Below, piece after piece: positions 1 through 6,180 of a stretch of 11,970 bases of DNA. Origin of the DNA: Eubacterium sp. GTDB taxonomy: Bacteria > Bacillota > Clostridia > Lachnospirales > Lachnospiraceae. Each line of letters opens with the position of its first letter. Within the stretch, counting starts at the first letter, position 1. A program made the translations under genes and the position numbers. The stretch covers positions 1 to 11,970 of the forward strand of contig DOVJ01000128.1 in the NCBI GenBank assembly GCA_003520145.1. Direction: 5' to 3'. Below the pieces are notes generated by a model that saw only the letters and a list, made by a program, of their open reading frames with translations, searched no databases and was not told where the DNA came from.

Positions 1-27
1 TCAGTCGGAGATTGGACCCCGACTGAG
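1..27 (-). terminator. Hairpin downstream of yhbY, possible terminator
   Basis: Bases 1-8 (TCAGTCGG) and 19-26 (CCGACTGA) are a perfect 8-bp inverted repeat. Read on the minus strand, the stem extends by one G-U and one G-C pair and closes on a loop of about six bases. It lies about 50 bases after the yhbY stop codon, where a transcript end would be plausible. The bases that would hold the U-tract lie beyond the window, so termination itself cannot be confirmed. Confidence 0.4.
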
Positions 28-41
28 TTAAGTTTGTTATA

Positions 42-74
42 ACCCCTACCTACACTTGGTTAAGAGGAAGGGGT
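42..74 (-). other. Second stem-loop just after yhbY
   Basis: ACCCCT at 42-47 pairs with AGGGGT at 69-74. After a T-T mismatch, three further pairs follow inside (CCT with AGG). The structure begins 3 bases past the yhbY stop codon. It is followed on the minus strand by TTATAAC rather than a U-tract, so it is more likely an mRNA 3'-end structure than a complete terminator. Confidence 0.35.
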
Positions 75-76
75 CT

Positions 77-379
77 TCACCGACTGAGATCAAGAGTTAT
101 CTTCCTCTTATCCTTATCTTTGGCTGGTCTGTATAAAACAATCTTCTTACCTATAACCTGAACAACCTGAGATTTAGTTCTCTCAGCTATTATCTTAGCG
201 ATTTCCTTCGGATCATCCATACAGTTGTTCAACACACTGATTTTAATCAACTCTCTCTTTTCTATACACTCATCGATTGCCTTGGTAAAATCTGGTGTCA
301 AACTCTGTTTTCCAATCTGAAATACAGGTTCTATATTCATGGCAAGACTCTTAAGATGTGCTCTTTGCTTGGTAGTCAT
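77..379 (-). CDS. yhbY: YhbY-family (CRM domain) RNA-binding protein
   Basis: A 100-residue protein spanning almost entirely a single CRM domain, the fold known from YhbY (E. coli) and YqeI (B. subtilis), which associates with pre-50S ribosomal particles. Visible hallmarks are the N-terminal KQRAHLKSLAM segment, the FQIGKQSLTP loop at about residues 20-29 (the GxxG-type RNA-contact loop, here GKQS), the RELIKISVL strand, and the C-terminal SQVVQVIGKKIVLYRP. The start is fixed by AGGAGG four bases upstream of the ATG; that ribosome binding site overlaps the obg stop codon. The gap to obg is only 8 bases, so the two are cotranscribed and probably act together in large-subunit assembly. The serine replacing the second loop glycine is a mild variation. 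Family call is firm; exact RNA target is unknown. Confidence 0.93.
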   Translation of the reverse strand: MTTKQRAHLKSLAMNIEPVFQIGKQSLTPDFTKAIDECIEKRELIKISVLNNCMDDPKEIAKIIAERTKSQVVQVIGKKIVLYRPAKDKDKRKITLDLSR

Positions 380-387
380 AAGACCTC

Positions 388-1677
388 CTATTCATAATAC
401 TCAAAATCAAAATAATCACAAAGGTTAACTGTGTCGCCCTCGGTTATTCCAAGCTCCTTAAGTCTGTCGATAACCTGATTCTCCTTCATGAAGTTCTGGA
501 AGAAAGCAAATCCCTTCTCAGATTCAAGATTCGTATAACCAAGCATCTTCTCGACTCTAGGACCAAATACACGATACACGCCATCATTATCCTTCTCTAC
601 ATATATCGGCTTTTCTTTATCATCATACAAGTCAGCATCAAAGAATTCTTTTTCGTAAACAGTTATATCCTTACCAATCGATTTGACAAGGTCATTCACC
701 GCATAAAGAAGCTCCTTGACGCCCTTTTTAGAAACTGCAGAGATTGGGAATACCTTAATTCCGTCCTTTTCAAATGTATCTCTAAGTCCCTTTATAACGT
801 CATCATCGCCTTCATACAAAGCATCTATCTTATTGGCGGCTATAACCTGAGGCTTCTTAAGAAGCTCAGGATTAAACTGCTCAAGCTCTTTGTTAATGAT
901 TTTGATATCTTCGATTGGATCTCTTCCTTCTGTAGACGCTGCATCCACAACATGTATAAGAACCTTGGTTCTCTCAACGTGCTTCAAGAATTCATGGCCA
1001 AGACCTACGCCGTCACTAGCACCCTCTATAAGTCCCGGGATATCTGCCATAACAAAGCCTTCACCATCTCCAAGATCAACAACACCAAGTGATGGGTTAA
1101 GAGTTGTGAAGTGATAATTAGCAATCTTAGGTCTAGCATTGGAAACAACAGATATCAGTGTAGACTTACCGACATTCGGGAAGCCAACTAAGCCAACATC
1201 AGCTATGACCTTAAGTTCAAGTCTTACATACAGTTCAAGTGCATCCTGACCTGGTTGTGCATACTTAGGTGCCTGCATGGTAGCTGTAGCATAATTCATG
1301 TTACCCTTACCGCCACGACCACCCTTAAGAACAACTTCTCTTGTGTGTTCACCTGACATATCGGCTATGATCTTGCCTGTTGCATCATCCTTTATGATAG
1401 TACCTTCAGGTACTTTGATAACTAGAGATTCACCATCCTTACCGTGACAGCGTCTCTTTCCGCCTTCTTCACCAGACATGGCTATATACTTTTTCATATG
1501 TCTGAAATCGTTAAGGGTATTGAGTCCCTTATCAACTTCGAATATAATATCGCCTCCGCGACCACCGTCGCCTCCATCAGGACCTCCATCAGGCACAAAA
1601 AGCTCACGTCTGAAGCTTACATGACCATCTCCGCCCTTTCCGGACCTTATATATATCTTAACGCTGTCTCTAAACAT
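388..1677 (-). CDS. obgE: Obg/CgtA GTPase, 50S ribosome assembly factor
   Basis: Full-length Obg GTPase (429 residues). The order is the glycine-rich Obg fold (about 1-158, with GGPDGGDGGRGG near 31-42), the G domain (about 159-335) and the C-terminal OCT domain (about 350-429, ending DYFDFEYYE). GTPase motifs are all intact: G1 GFPNVGKST 165-173, switch I threonines at 191-192, G3 DIPG 212-215, G4 NKID 282-285, G5 SAVS 313-316. Family knowledge: an essential, slow GTPase that binds the 50S subunit, monitors late assembly and is linked to (p)ppGpp and stress control. The ATG start fits a GGGTGA ribosome binding site about 4 bases upstream. It lies just beyond an intrinsic terminator after rpmA and directly before yhbY, giving the common Firmicutes order rplU-prp-rpmA-obg. 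It probably depends on read-through of that terminator. Confidence 0.98.
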   Translation of the reverse strand: MFRDSVKIYIRSGKGGDGHVSFRRELFVPDGGPDGGDGGRGGDIIFEVDKGLNTLNDFRHMKKYIAMSGEEGGKRRCHGKDGESLVIKVPEGTIIKDDATGKIIADMSGEHTREVVLKGGRGGKGNMNYATATMQAPKYAQPGQDALELYVRLELKVIADVGLVGFPNVGKSTLISVVSNARPKIANYHFTTLNPSLGVVDLGDGEGFVMADIPGLIEGASDGVGLGHEFLKHVERTKVLIHVVDAASTEGRDPIEDIKIINKELEQFNPELLKKPQVIAANKIDALYEGDDDVIKGLRDTFEKDGIKVFPISAVSKKGVKELLYAVNDLVKSIGKDITVYEKEFFDADLYDDKEKPIYVEKDNDGVYRVFGPRVEKMLGYTNLESEKGFAFFQNFMKENQVIDRLKELGITEGDTVNLCDYFDFEYYE

Positions 1678-1695
1678 AATTCACCCAATTTCTTT

Positions 1696-1726
1696 AAAAA
1701 AGCTCCAAACCGATAAGATTTGGAGC
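1696..1726 (-). terminator. Intrinsic terminator between rpmA and obg
   Basis: On the minus strand an 8-bp perfect stem (bases 1719-1726 with 1702-1709, GCTCCAAA/TTTGGAGC) with a 9-base loop is followed at once by six T residues (1701-1696). It begins 8 bases after the rpmA stop codon and ends only 18 bases before the obg start codon, which leaves no room for a separate obg promoter. It therefore looks like an internal attenuator of the operon. Confidence 0.85.
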
Positions 1727-1734
1727 CATACATA

Positions 1735-2025
1735 TTACTCGTTAGAAGCTACAGGATAGATAGAAACCTGTTTCTTGTCTCTACCCTTTCTTTCAAACTT
1801 AACAACGCCATCAACCAAAGCGAAAAGTGTGTCATCCTTACCGATTCCAACATTAACACCTGGATGAATCTTTGTTCCGCGCTGTCTGTAAAGAATATTA
1901 CCTGCCAATACGAACTGACCGTCAGCTCTCTTAGCACCTAATCTCTTAGACTCAGAATCTCTTCCGTTCTTTGTAGAACCTACGCCCTTCTTGTGAGCGA
2001 AAAATTGAAGATTCAAATTCAACAT
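1735..2025 (-). CDS. rpmA: 50S ribosomal protein L27 with Prp-cleaved N-terminal extension
   Basis: 96-residue L27, a large-subunit protein whose N-terminus reaches the peptidyl-transferase centre. The first ten residues, MLNLNLQFFA, followed by HKKGVGST, form the Firmicutes extension motif that the cysteine protease Prp removes after FFA, exposing the mature N-terminus needed for function. The core motifs GAKRADGQFVLAGNI and RQRGTKIHPG are present. The start is set by AGGAGG (2035-2040), 9 bases upstream and inside the last codons of prp; prp and rpmA are only 4 bases apart. It is the third gene of the rplU-prp-rpmA unit and is followed at once by an intrinsic terminator. Confidence 0.99.
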   Translation of the reverse strand: MLNLNLQFFAHKKGVGSTKNGRDSESKRLGAKRADGQFVLAGNILYRQRGTKIHPGVNVGIGKDDTLFALVDGVVKFERKGRDKKQVSIYPVASNE

Positions 2026-2029
2026 GAGT

Positions 2030-2353
2030 TTACACCTCCTTATATTCTATAGAAATATAATTCAAATAACTTGTACTCAATTCAGTAATACCTAAAATCA
2101 ATGATTTCATAAGAAGCTTAGAATCATGCGAAACTTCAGACTTAAATCTGAAATCAACATATCCCTTCTTCTCATCCTGTTTTACATCGATCTTATCTTT
2201 CGTAAATTCAGTGATTGAATTAATGGTATTAAAAACAAGTACCGAAACCGCAGAACATACGATATCCTTACCATAATCAGCAAATCCAGCATGTCCCTTA
2301 AGACACATACCAACAGGATTATGCTCTTTCTCATAGATAATTATATGTATCAT
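2030..2353 (-). CDS. prp: Ribosomal-processing cysteine protease Prp (YsxB)
   Basis: 107-residue Prp, the dedicated protease that cleaves the N-terminal extension of L27 encoded by the next gene. The catalytic region GHAGFADYGKDIVCSAVSVL carries His21 and Cys33, within a residue of the S. aureus dyad (His22/Cys34) as known for the family. I chose the ATG at 2353-2351 because AGGTGG lies five to six bases before it. An upstream in-frame GTG at 2362-2360 would add three residues but would overlap that ribosome binding site. The gene sits between rplU and rpmA, the fixed position of prp in Firmicutes, and its last codons contain the rpmA ribosome binding site, suggesting coupled translation of protease and substrate. 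Confidence 0.95.
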   Translation of the reverse strand: MIHIIIYEKEHNPVGMCLKGHAGFADYGKDIVCSAVSVLVFNTINSITEFTKDKIDVKQDEKKGYVDFRFKSEVSHDSKLLMKSLILGITELSTSYLNYISIEYKEV

Positions 2354-2368
2354 ATATCCCACCTAAGA

Positions 2369-2680
2369 TTAAGCGTTGATCTTTTCAATCTTAACCTGTG
2401 TATAAGCCTGTCTATGACCGTTCTTCTTATGATAGCCAAGCTTTCTCTTGTACTTATAAACGATGACTTTTCTGTCTCTTCCGTTCGAAACAACGCTAGC
2501 GCTAACTGATGCGCCTGAAACTACAGGGCTTCCAACCTTAGATGAGTTTCCGTCGTTAACTAAAAGTACCTGATCAAAAGTAACAGTTGCGCCTTCCTCT
2601 GCACCAAGCTTTTCAACCTTGATTACATCGCCTTCGCTTACTGTGTACTGCTTACCACCTGTTGCAATAATAGCGTACAT
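2369..2680 (-). CDS. rplU: 50S ribosomal protein L21
   Basis: 103-residue L21, an early-binding 23S rRNA protein of the large subunit. The signature MYAIIATGGKQYTVSEGD at the N-terminus and YKYKRKLGYHKKNGHRQAYT near the C-terminus (the basic rRNA-contact region) are intact and the length is normal. The ATG is preceded by AGGAGGTG with a normal gap. It is the first gene of the rplU-prp-rpmA operon, with its own sigma-A promoter about 90 bases upstream and a structured leader between promoter and start, the usual place for L21 autoregulation in Firmicutes. Confidence 0.99.
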   Translation of the reverse strand: MYAIIATGGKQYTVSEGDVIKVEKLGAEEGATVTFDQVLLVNDGNSSKVGSPVVSGASVSASVVSNGRDRKVIVYKYKRKLGYHKKNGHRQAYTQVKIEKINA

Positions 2681-2689
2681 ATGGCACCT

Positions 2690-2762
2690 CCTATATAATT
2701 ACTCGCTAGCTTTGGTGATCACAATCATATGTGATGCTTGTCGACCTAGCTATGCGGCACAC
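2690..2762 (-). promoter_or_regulatory. Structured 5' leader of rplU, probable L21 leader
   Basis: The roughly 80 bases between the predicted transcription start and the rplU ribosome binding site fold plausibly. An outer helix pairs 2746-2750 with 2705-2709 (GCTAG/CTAGC), and an inner hairpin pairs 2730-2735 with 2718-2723 (6 bp, ATCACA/TGTGAT, loop TATGAT on the minus strand). Position and size match the L21 leader motif of low-GC Gram-positives, thought to allow feedback control by L21. I recognise it by context and pairing only; no covariance model was run. Confidence 0.6.
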
Positions 2763-2768
2763 TATAAT

Positions 2769-2797
2769 AGTATAGAATACAATAATCTATTTGTCAA
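2769..2797 (-). promoter_or_regulatory. Sigma-A promoter of the rplU-prp-rpmA operon
   Basis: On the minus strand the -35 box TTGACA (2792-2797) is a perfect consensus and is separated by exactly 17 bases from the -10 box TATACT (2769-2774). Transcription would start near 2762, about 80 bases before the rplU start codon. Confidence 0.85.
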
Positions 2798-2846
2798 CAC
2801 ATTTTTTACAAAATCCCAAAACATTTTGCACTATGTTACGAACAAT

Positions 2847-3782
2847 CTACAGACTGTCTAAAACCTTCTGGTTCTTCTCATAATATAGGCTTTGAATGAA
2901 TTCTGAATATATGCTGTCAAACAGCACATTTTTACGATTGTTGAGAATCTGAATCTTATTATTCTCAGTTGCCGCTTTATCGTAATCGTTAACACACAAA
3001 ACTATATAATAAGCATCATCCGTAGTTATAACTGGACTTATCTCGCCTGTAGCAAGAAGGAAAGCCTCATCCTCAAAACTCTTTTGGGTGATACCTCTTG
3101 ATAGCTTGCAGGCGTATTCGCCATTGTTAGTTTCCTTCGCAAGTTTTTCAAAGTTGGCAGGATTCTCTTTATCGGTAACACTTGAGTAAAGAGAATTAAT
3201 CTTTTCGAAGGCGCCAGCAGCAGACTTAGGAACATATATGTACTGAATGCTTATAATTCTGGCCTCATCAACACTGATTTCAGAATTAACAGAAGCTGTC
3301 AGCGTCTCATATACTTTATCGAATATCTTCAGGTCCTCATAATAAGCCTTCACTCCACTATATGCCAGGCCCTGATTATTCTTCACAAATGCTTTGGCAT
3401 CCTTCTCGATCATGTCTTTTTCTTTATCGCTTAAGAATATCTTCTTTTTATTGGCCAATAACCTTGCTGCCTTATATAAAGCAAGCTGATTAAGAGTCTT
3501 ATCCTTGATGTAATCGTTAAGATTAACACCTCCTATGTTCATAGTAAGGCAATCCTCACCGAAAACCTCTGAATAAAGCTTTTTGTTGCTGTTTTGAAGC
3601 ATAACAAATTCCGACTTGGAGCATATCTCACTCTCAATTCGGAATACGTCTTCATCATTCAGATCTCTGAATACTCTTAATTTCTTGTCAGCTTTGGTCA
3701 TGGCAAAGAGAATGAGATATGTTATAAGTCCCACCAAAAGAAAAGCCAATACAGATGTTATGATTATCTTTTTAACTTTCAT
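2847..3782 (-). CDS. Membrane-anchored SurA/PrsA-like protein with degenerate parvulin region
   Basis: 311 residues with an uncleaved-looking N-terminal membrane anchor (about 6-28, flanked by lysines) and the remainder predicted outside the cytoplasm. There is no lipobox cysteine, so unlike PrsA it would be a membrane protein and not a lipoprotein. The helical region at about 85-165 resembles the SurA/PrsA chaperone-like part. Residues about 174-266 resemble a parvulin domain, with IQYIYVPK at its start and ATGEISPVITTDDAYYIVLCVND at its end, the latter matching the GEIS-x-PV-x-T...GYHII pattern. Both histidines typical of active parvulins (HIL and YHI) are replaced by tyrosine, so it may chaperone without isomerising. 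It is the last gene of the dynamin operon, 3 bases after the acidic 86-residue gene. Remote similarity only; specific function unknown. Confidence 0.7.
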   Translation of the reverse strand: MKVKKIIITSVLAFLLVGLITYLILFAMTKADKKLRVFRDLNDEDVFRIESEICSKSEFVMLQNSNKKLYSEVFGEDCLTMNIGGVNLNDYIKDKTLNQLALYKAARLLANKKKIFLSDKEKDMIEKDAKAFVKNNQGLAYSGVKAYYEDLKIFDKVYETLTASVNSEISVDEARIISIQYIYVPKSAAGAFEKINSLYSSVTDKENPANFEKLAKETNNGEYACKLSRGITQKSFEDEAFLLATGEISPVITTDDAYYIVLCVNDYDKAATENNKIQILNNRKNVLFDSIYSEFIQSLYYEKNQKVLDSL

Positions 3783-3785
3783 AAA

Positions 3786-4046
3786 TCATGTCCCAACATA
3801 CATATATTTGCCATCAGGCATAAGAAACACCTCATAGACCTCACTAAGGACATTGTCCTTAGTGATATCGCCTTCGAGATCGGCTTCGTCTACAAGAAAT
3901 TCCTTTAACTCTTTAAAATTGTCAAAGATGTAGGTTTCGCAATCATTCTCAAGGAAATCCCTCGCCTCTTCAAGATCCTCAGCCACTGGAAAATCAAAGA
4001 GCTTATCCTGATTGTCAAAAAACGCTTTTATGTATATATCTTTCAT
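3786..4046 (-). CDS. Small acidic protein of unknown function, third gene of the dynamin operon
   Basis: 86 residues that I do not recognise. It has 24 acidic against 8 basic residues (net about -16), many aromatic residues (for example FFDNQDKLFDF near 9-19), no membrane segment and no signal peptide, so it should be a cytoplasmic, probably folded, adaptor-like protein. Its ATG overlaps the stop codon of the 705-residue dynamin gene (ATGA), and its own stop lies 3 bases before the next start. There is only a weak ribosome binding site, so translation is probably coupled to the GTPase gene. This tight coupling makes a partner or regulator of the dynamin-like proteins a reasonable guess, but nothing in the sequence proves it. 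Confidence 0.75.
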   Translation of the reverse strand: MKDIYIKAFFDNQDKLFDFPVAEDLEEARDFLENDCETYIFDNFKELKEFLVDEADLEGDITKDNVLSEVYEVFLMPDGKYMYVGT

Positions 4047-6160
4047 ATACTCTCGAGATCAAGACGACGAATCTTATCTATAAGTTCGTTATATCTTGCT
4101 ATCTCCTGCTCCTTATTGTCAAATTGCTCACTTACAGTTTCAAGTTCGTTATTAATATCTCCAAGAAGCTGCTCTAAAAAATCTTTCTTGATATTCTCGA
4201 TATTCGCCTTGAATTCCTCAACAGAAGTCTCAAGAGTACTGCACATCTGCTCACCAACTGCATATATGGTTTCAGAAAGCGTTGTACGAAGACTGGACTT
4301 CATGGAATTACCCTTTATCTCGCCGTTAAACTGAGAAGAAATCATATTCTCAAACTTGCTTGACTGGAAAGAAATACTCGGAATACGAATCTTCTGTATA
4401 GTCTTCTCAACAAGAAGCTTATAGTAGGATGCATCATATTCATCATTACCAGAATCGATATTATCTATGATGGTATTAAGAATCTTATACTTTAACTTAG
4501 ATACATCGATAGAATTAGCAAAAGCCTTACTTATGCACTCCACACCATCAGCAAGATAATTGCGGACATTCTCTATCGCATCAAACATATCGATATACTT
4601 ATATTTTTCATCATAACTGTATATCTCACGGGTTGAAGTTCCCCATGTAGAAGGCTTGAACCATATAGTGGTAGATACCTGTCTAACCTCAGTATGAGTC
4701 TCTATACCTTCCTTTTCAGATACCTGAAGATATTCTCTGTTATAGATCTTAATCTCCTTGATAGCATCTGATTTATTGACCTCTATAGCATTGCAAAGCT
4801 CGTTAAATATCTCTTCGATTCGACCTTCAACGTCAGTAACGCGGTTAGTGATGATACGCTTCTGTTCCATGAGTTTCTCACGGTCGTAATTATAAAGCTG
4901 TGCGATACGCTTCTCAGCAAGAGATTCAAGTCTTCTCAATCTGTCCTCAAGTTCCTCTGTTGCAACAGGAACAAAAGATCTCGATTTATCTTCAAGCATC
5001 TCTTCCTTATCATCGATTATCTTAAGGAAAGCGGCTCTGACCTCTTCGATATTACCGATCTTCTTCATCATATCCTTGGTCAGTTCACCCTTAACACAGA
5101 GATCGTCATATACCTTCTTCTCTTTGAAATTATATTCAGACACATCCTTCTTAGACATATTGTCAAGCATAGACGATACAAATATAGGTTTCTTGATATC
5201 ATTAAGAATATCGGTATTGACATAGAAGTTGCTCTTCTTATAGTTATTGAAAGCACTTTCTGTATAATTAGTAAGTTTCTTCTTGGTATCCTCAACAGCA
5301 GCCTCGAGAGTCTCCTGATTCCAGAGAGTATCTCTCAAGCCGTCATCAAAACGGCTGCAAACAAGTATGAGCTTCTTAACACCCTTCTTAGGAAGCTGTG
5401 AAGCCATAAGATCGATATCATTCTTATCCAAAAATGTTGATGACTTGCTTAAGAAGAATACCACATCACATATCTCCATAAACTGTCTCGTCTTATCAAC
5501 ACGTGAAACAACAGGATCATAAAGACCCGGTGTATCAACAACCGAGATTCCTTCGAGATCCTTGTTGTTAACATAGACATTTACACTCTTAACAAGAGGT
5601 GTGAACTTACCATTCTCACCTATGTAATCATTAAGATTAACCATAAGGTCGTCATAAGTCTCGAAGTTTACGGTATAATTAGCTTTACCCACATAATCTC
5701 TCGGATTGAGATTCTGATCCGCTATAAGTCTTACGATTTCCTTGGCAACTATGAATTCCTTCTGAAGAGAATCAACCTTAGAATTACGCTCTATAACTCT
5801 CCACTCTTCATCTGTGTAATATTCAACTTCGATTCTGTTGTCAACAGAATATTCTATCTTAGTAAGAGTTGCAGTCTTAGGTGTAACCGCGGCAGGAAGA
5901 ACAGCTCTTCCGTCAAAAAGCAGTGTATTGAGGAAAGTAGACTTACCAGCCTTAACACGACCTATGATACCGATATTGAGCTTTCTGTCCTCACGGAAGA
6001 AATCCTTAACCTTGATATGGAAATTCTTCTTGATAAGAGCAATCTCATAAGTATCGACAAGGTTGTCAAACTCCTTAAGGTTATTATATATAGCATCTAC
6101 TTTACTTTCAAAACGACCAAATTCTATCTCGTCTTCTCTTGTTTTTGTAAAAATGTTCAT
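4043..6160 (-). CDS. Dynamin-like GTPase, large paralogue (705 aa)
   Basis: A bacterial dynamin-family GTPase. A short helical lead (1-60) is followed by the G domain with P-loop GRVKAGKST (67-75), the switch I region VTPKTATLTK (92-101) and G3 DTPGLYD (209-215). The expected NKxD/TKxD G4 position reads SRFDD (269-273), keeping only the aspartate. Residues about 400-470 and 640-700 are long charged helices (coiled-coil stalk). The tryptophan-containing segment around 498-510 (TTIWFKPSTWGTS) could be a membrane-contacting loop, but there is no clear transmembrane hairpin. Family knowledge: such proteins oligomerise on membranes and remodel or repair them, often as unequal pairs. It lies 20 bases after the 539-residue paralogue and overlaps the following acidic gene by 4 bases. 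Ribosome binding site is weak. Confidence 0.88.
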   Translation of the reverse strand: MNIFTKTREDEIEFGRFESKVDAIYNNLKEFDNLVDTYEIALIKKNFHIKVKDFFREDRKLNIGIIGRVKAGKSTFLNTLLFDGRAVLPAAVTPKTATLTKIEYSVDNRIEVEYYTDEEWRVIERNSKVDSLQKEFIVAKEIVRLIADQNLNPRDYVGKANYTVNFETYDDLMVNLNDYIGENGKFTPLVKSVNVYVNNKDLEGISVVDTPGLYDPVVSRVDKTRQFMEICDVVFFLSKSSTFLDKNDIDLMASQLPKKGVKKLILVCSRFDDGLRDTLWNQETLEAAVEDTKKKLTNYTESAFNNYKKSNFYVNTDILNDIKKPIFVSSMLDNMSKKDVSEYNFKEKKVYDDLCVKGELTKDMMKKIGNIEEVRAAFLKIIDDKEEMLEDKSRSFVPVATEELEDRLRRLESLAEKRIAQLYNYDREKLMEQKRIITNRVTDVEGRIEEIFNELCNAIEVNKSDAIKEIKIYNREYLQVSEKEGIETHTEVRQVSTTIWFKPSTWGTSTREIYSYDEKYKYIDMFDAIENVRNYLADGVECISKAFANSIDVSKLKYKILNTIIDNIDSGNDEYDASYYKLLVEKTIQKIRIPSISFQSSKFENMISSQFNGEIKGNSMKSSLRTTLSETIYAVGEQMCSTLETSVEEFKANIENIKKDFLEQLLGDINNELETVSEQFDNKEQEIARYNELIDKIRRLDLESI

Positions 6161-6180
6161 AACTGACCCAATTTCCTTTT

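Noticed and set aside
2030..2362. GTG start for prp at 2362
   Set aside because: It would place the start codon over the AGGTGG ribosome binding site that serves the ATG at 2353.
2806..2830. AT-rich hairpin CAAAAT/ATTTTG after the SurA/PrsA-like gene as a terminator
   Set aside because: Only six weak pairs and no U-tract follow on the minus strand; termination there is not supported.
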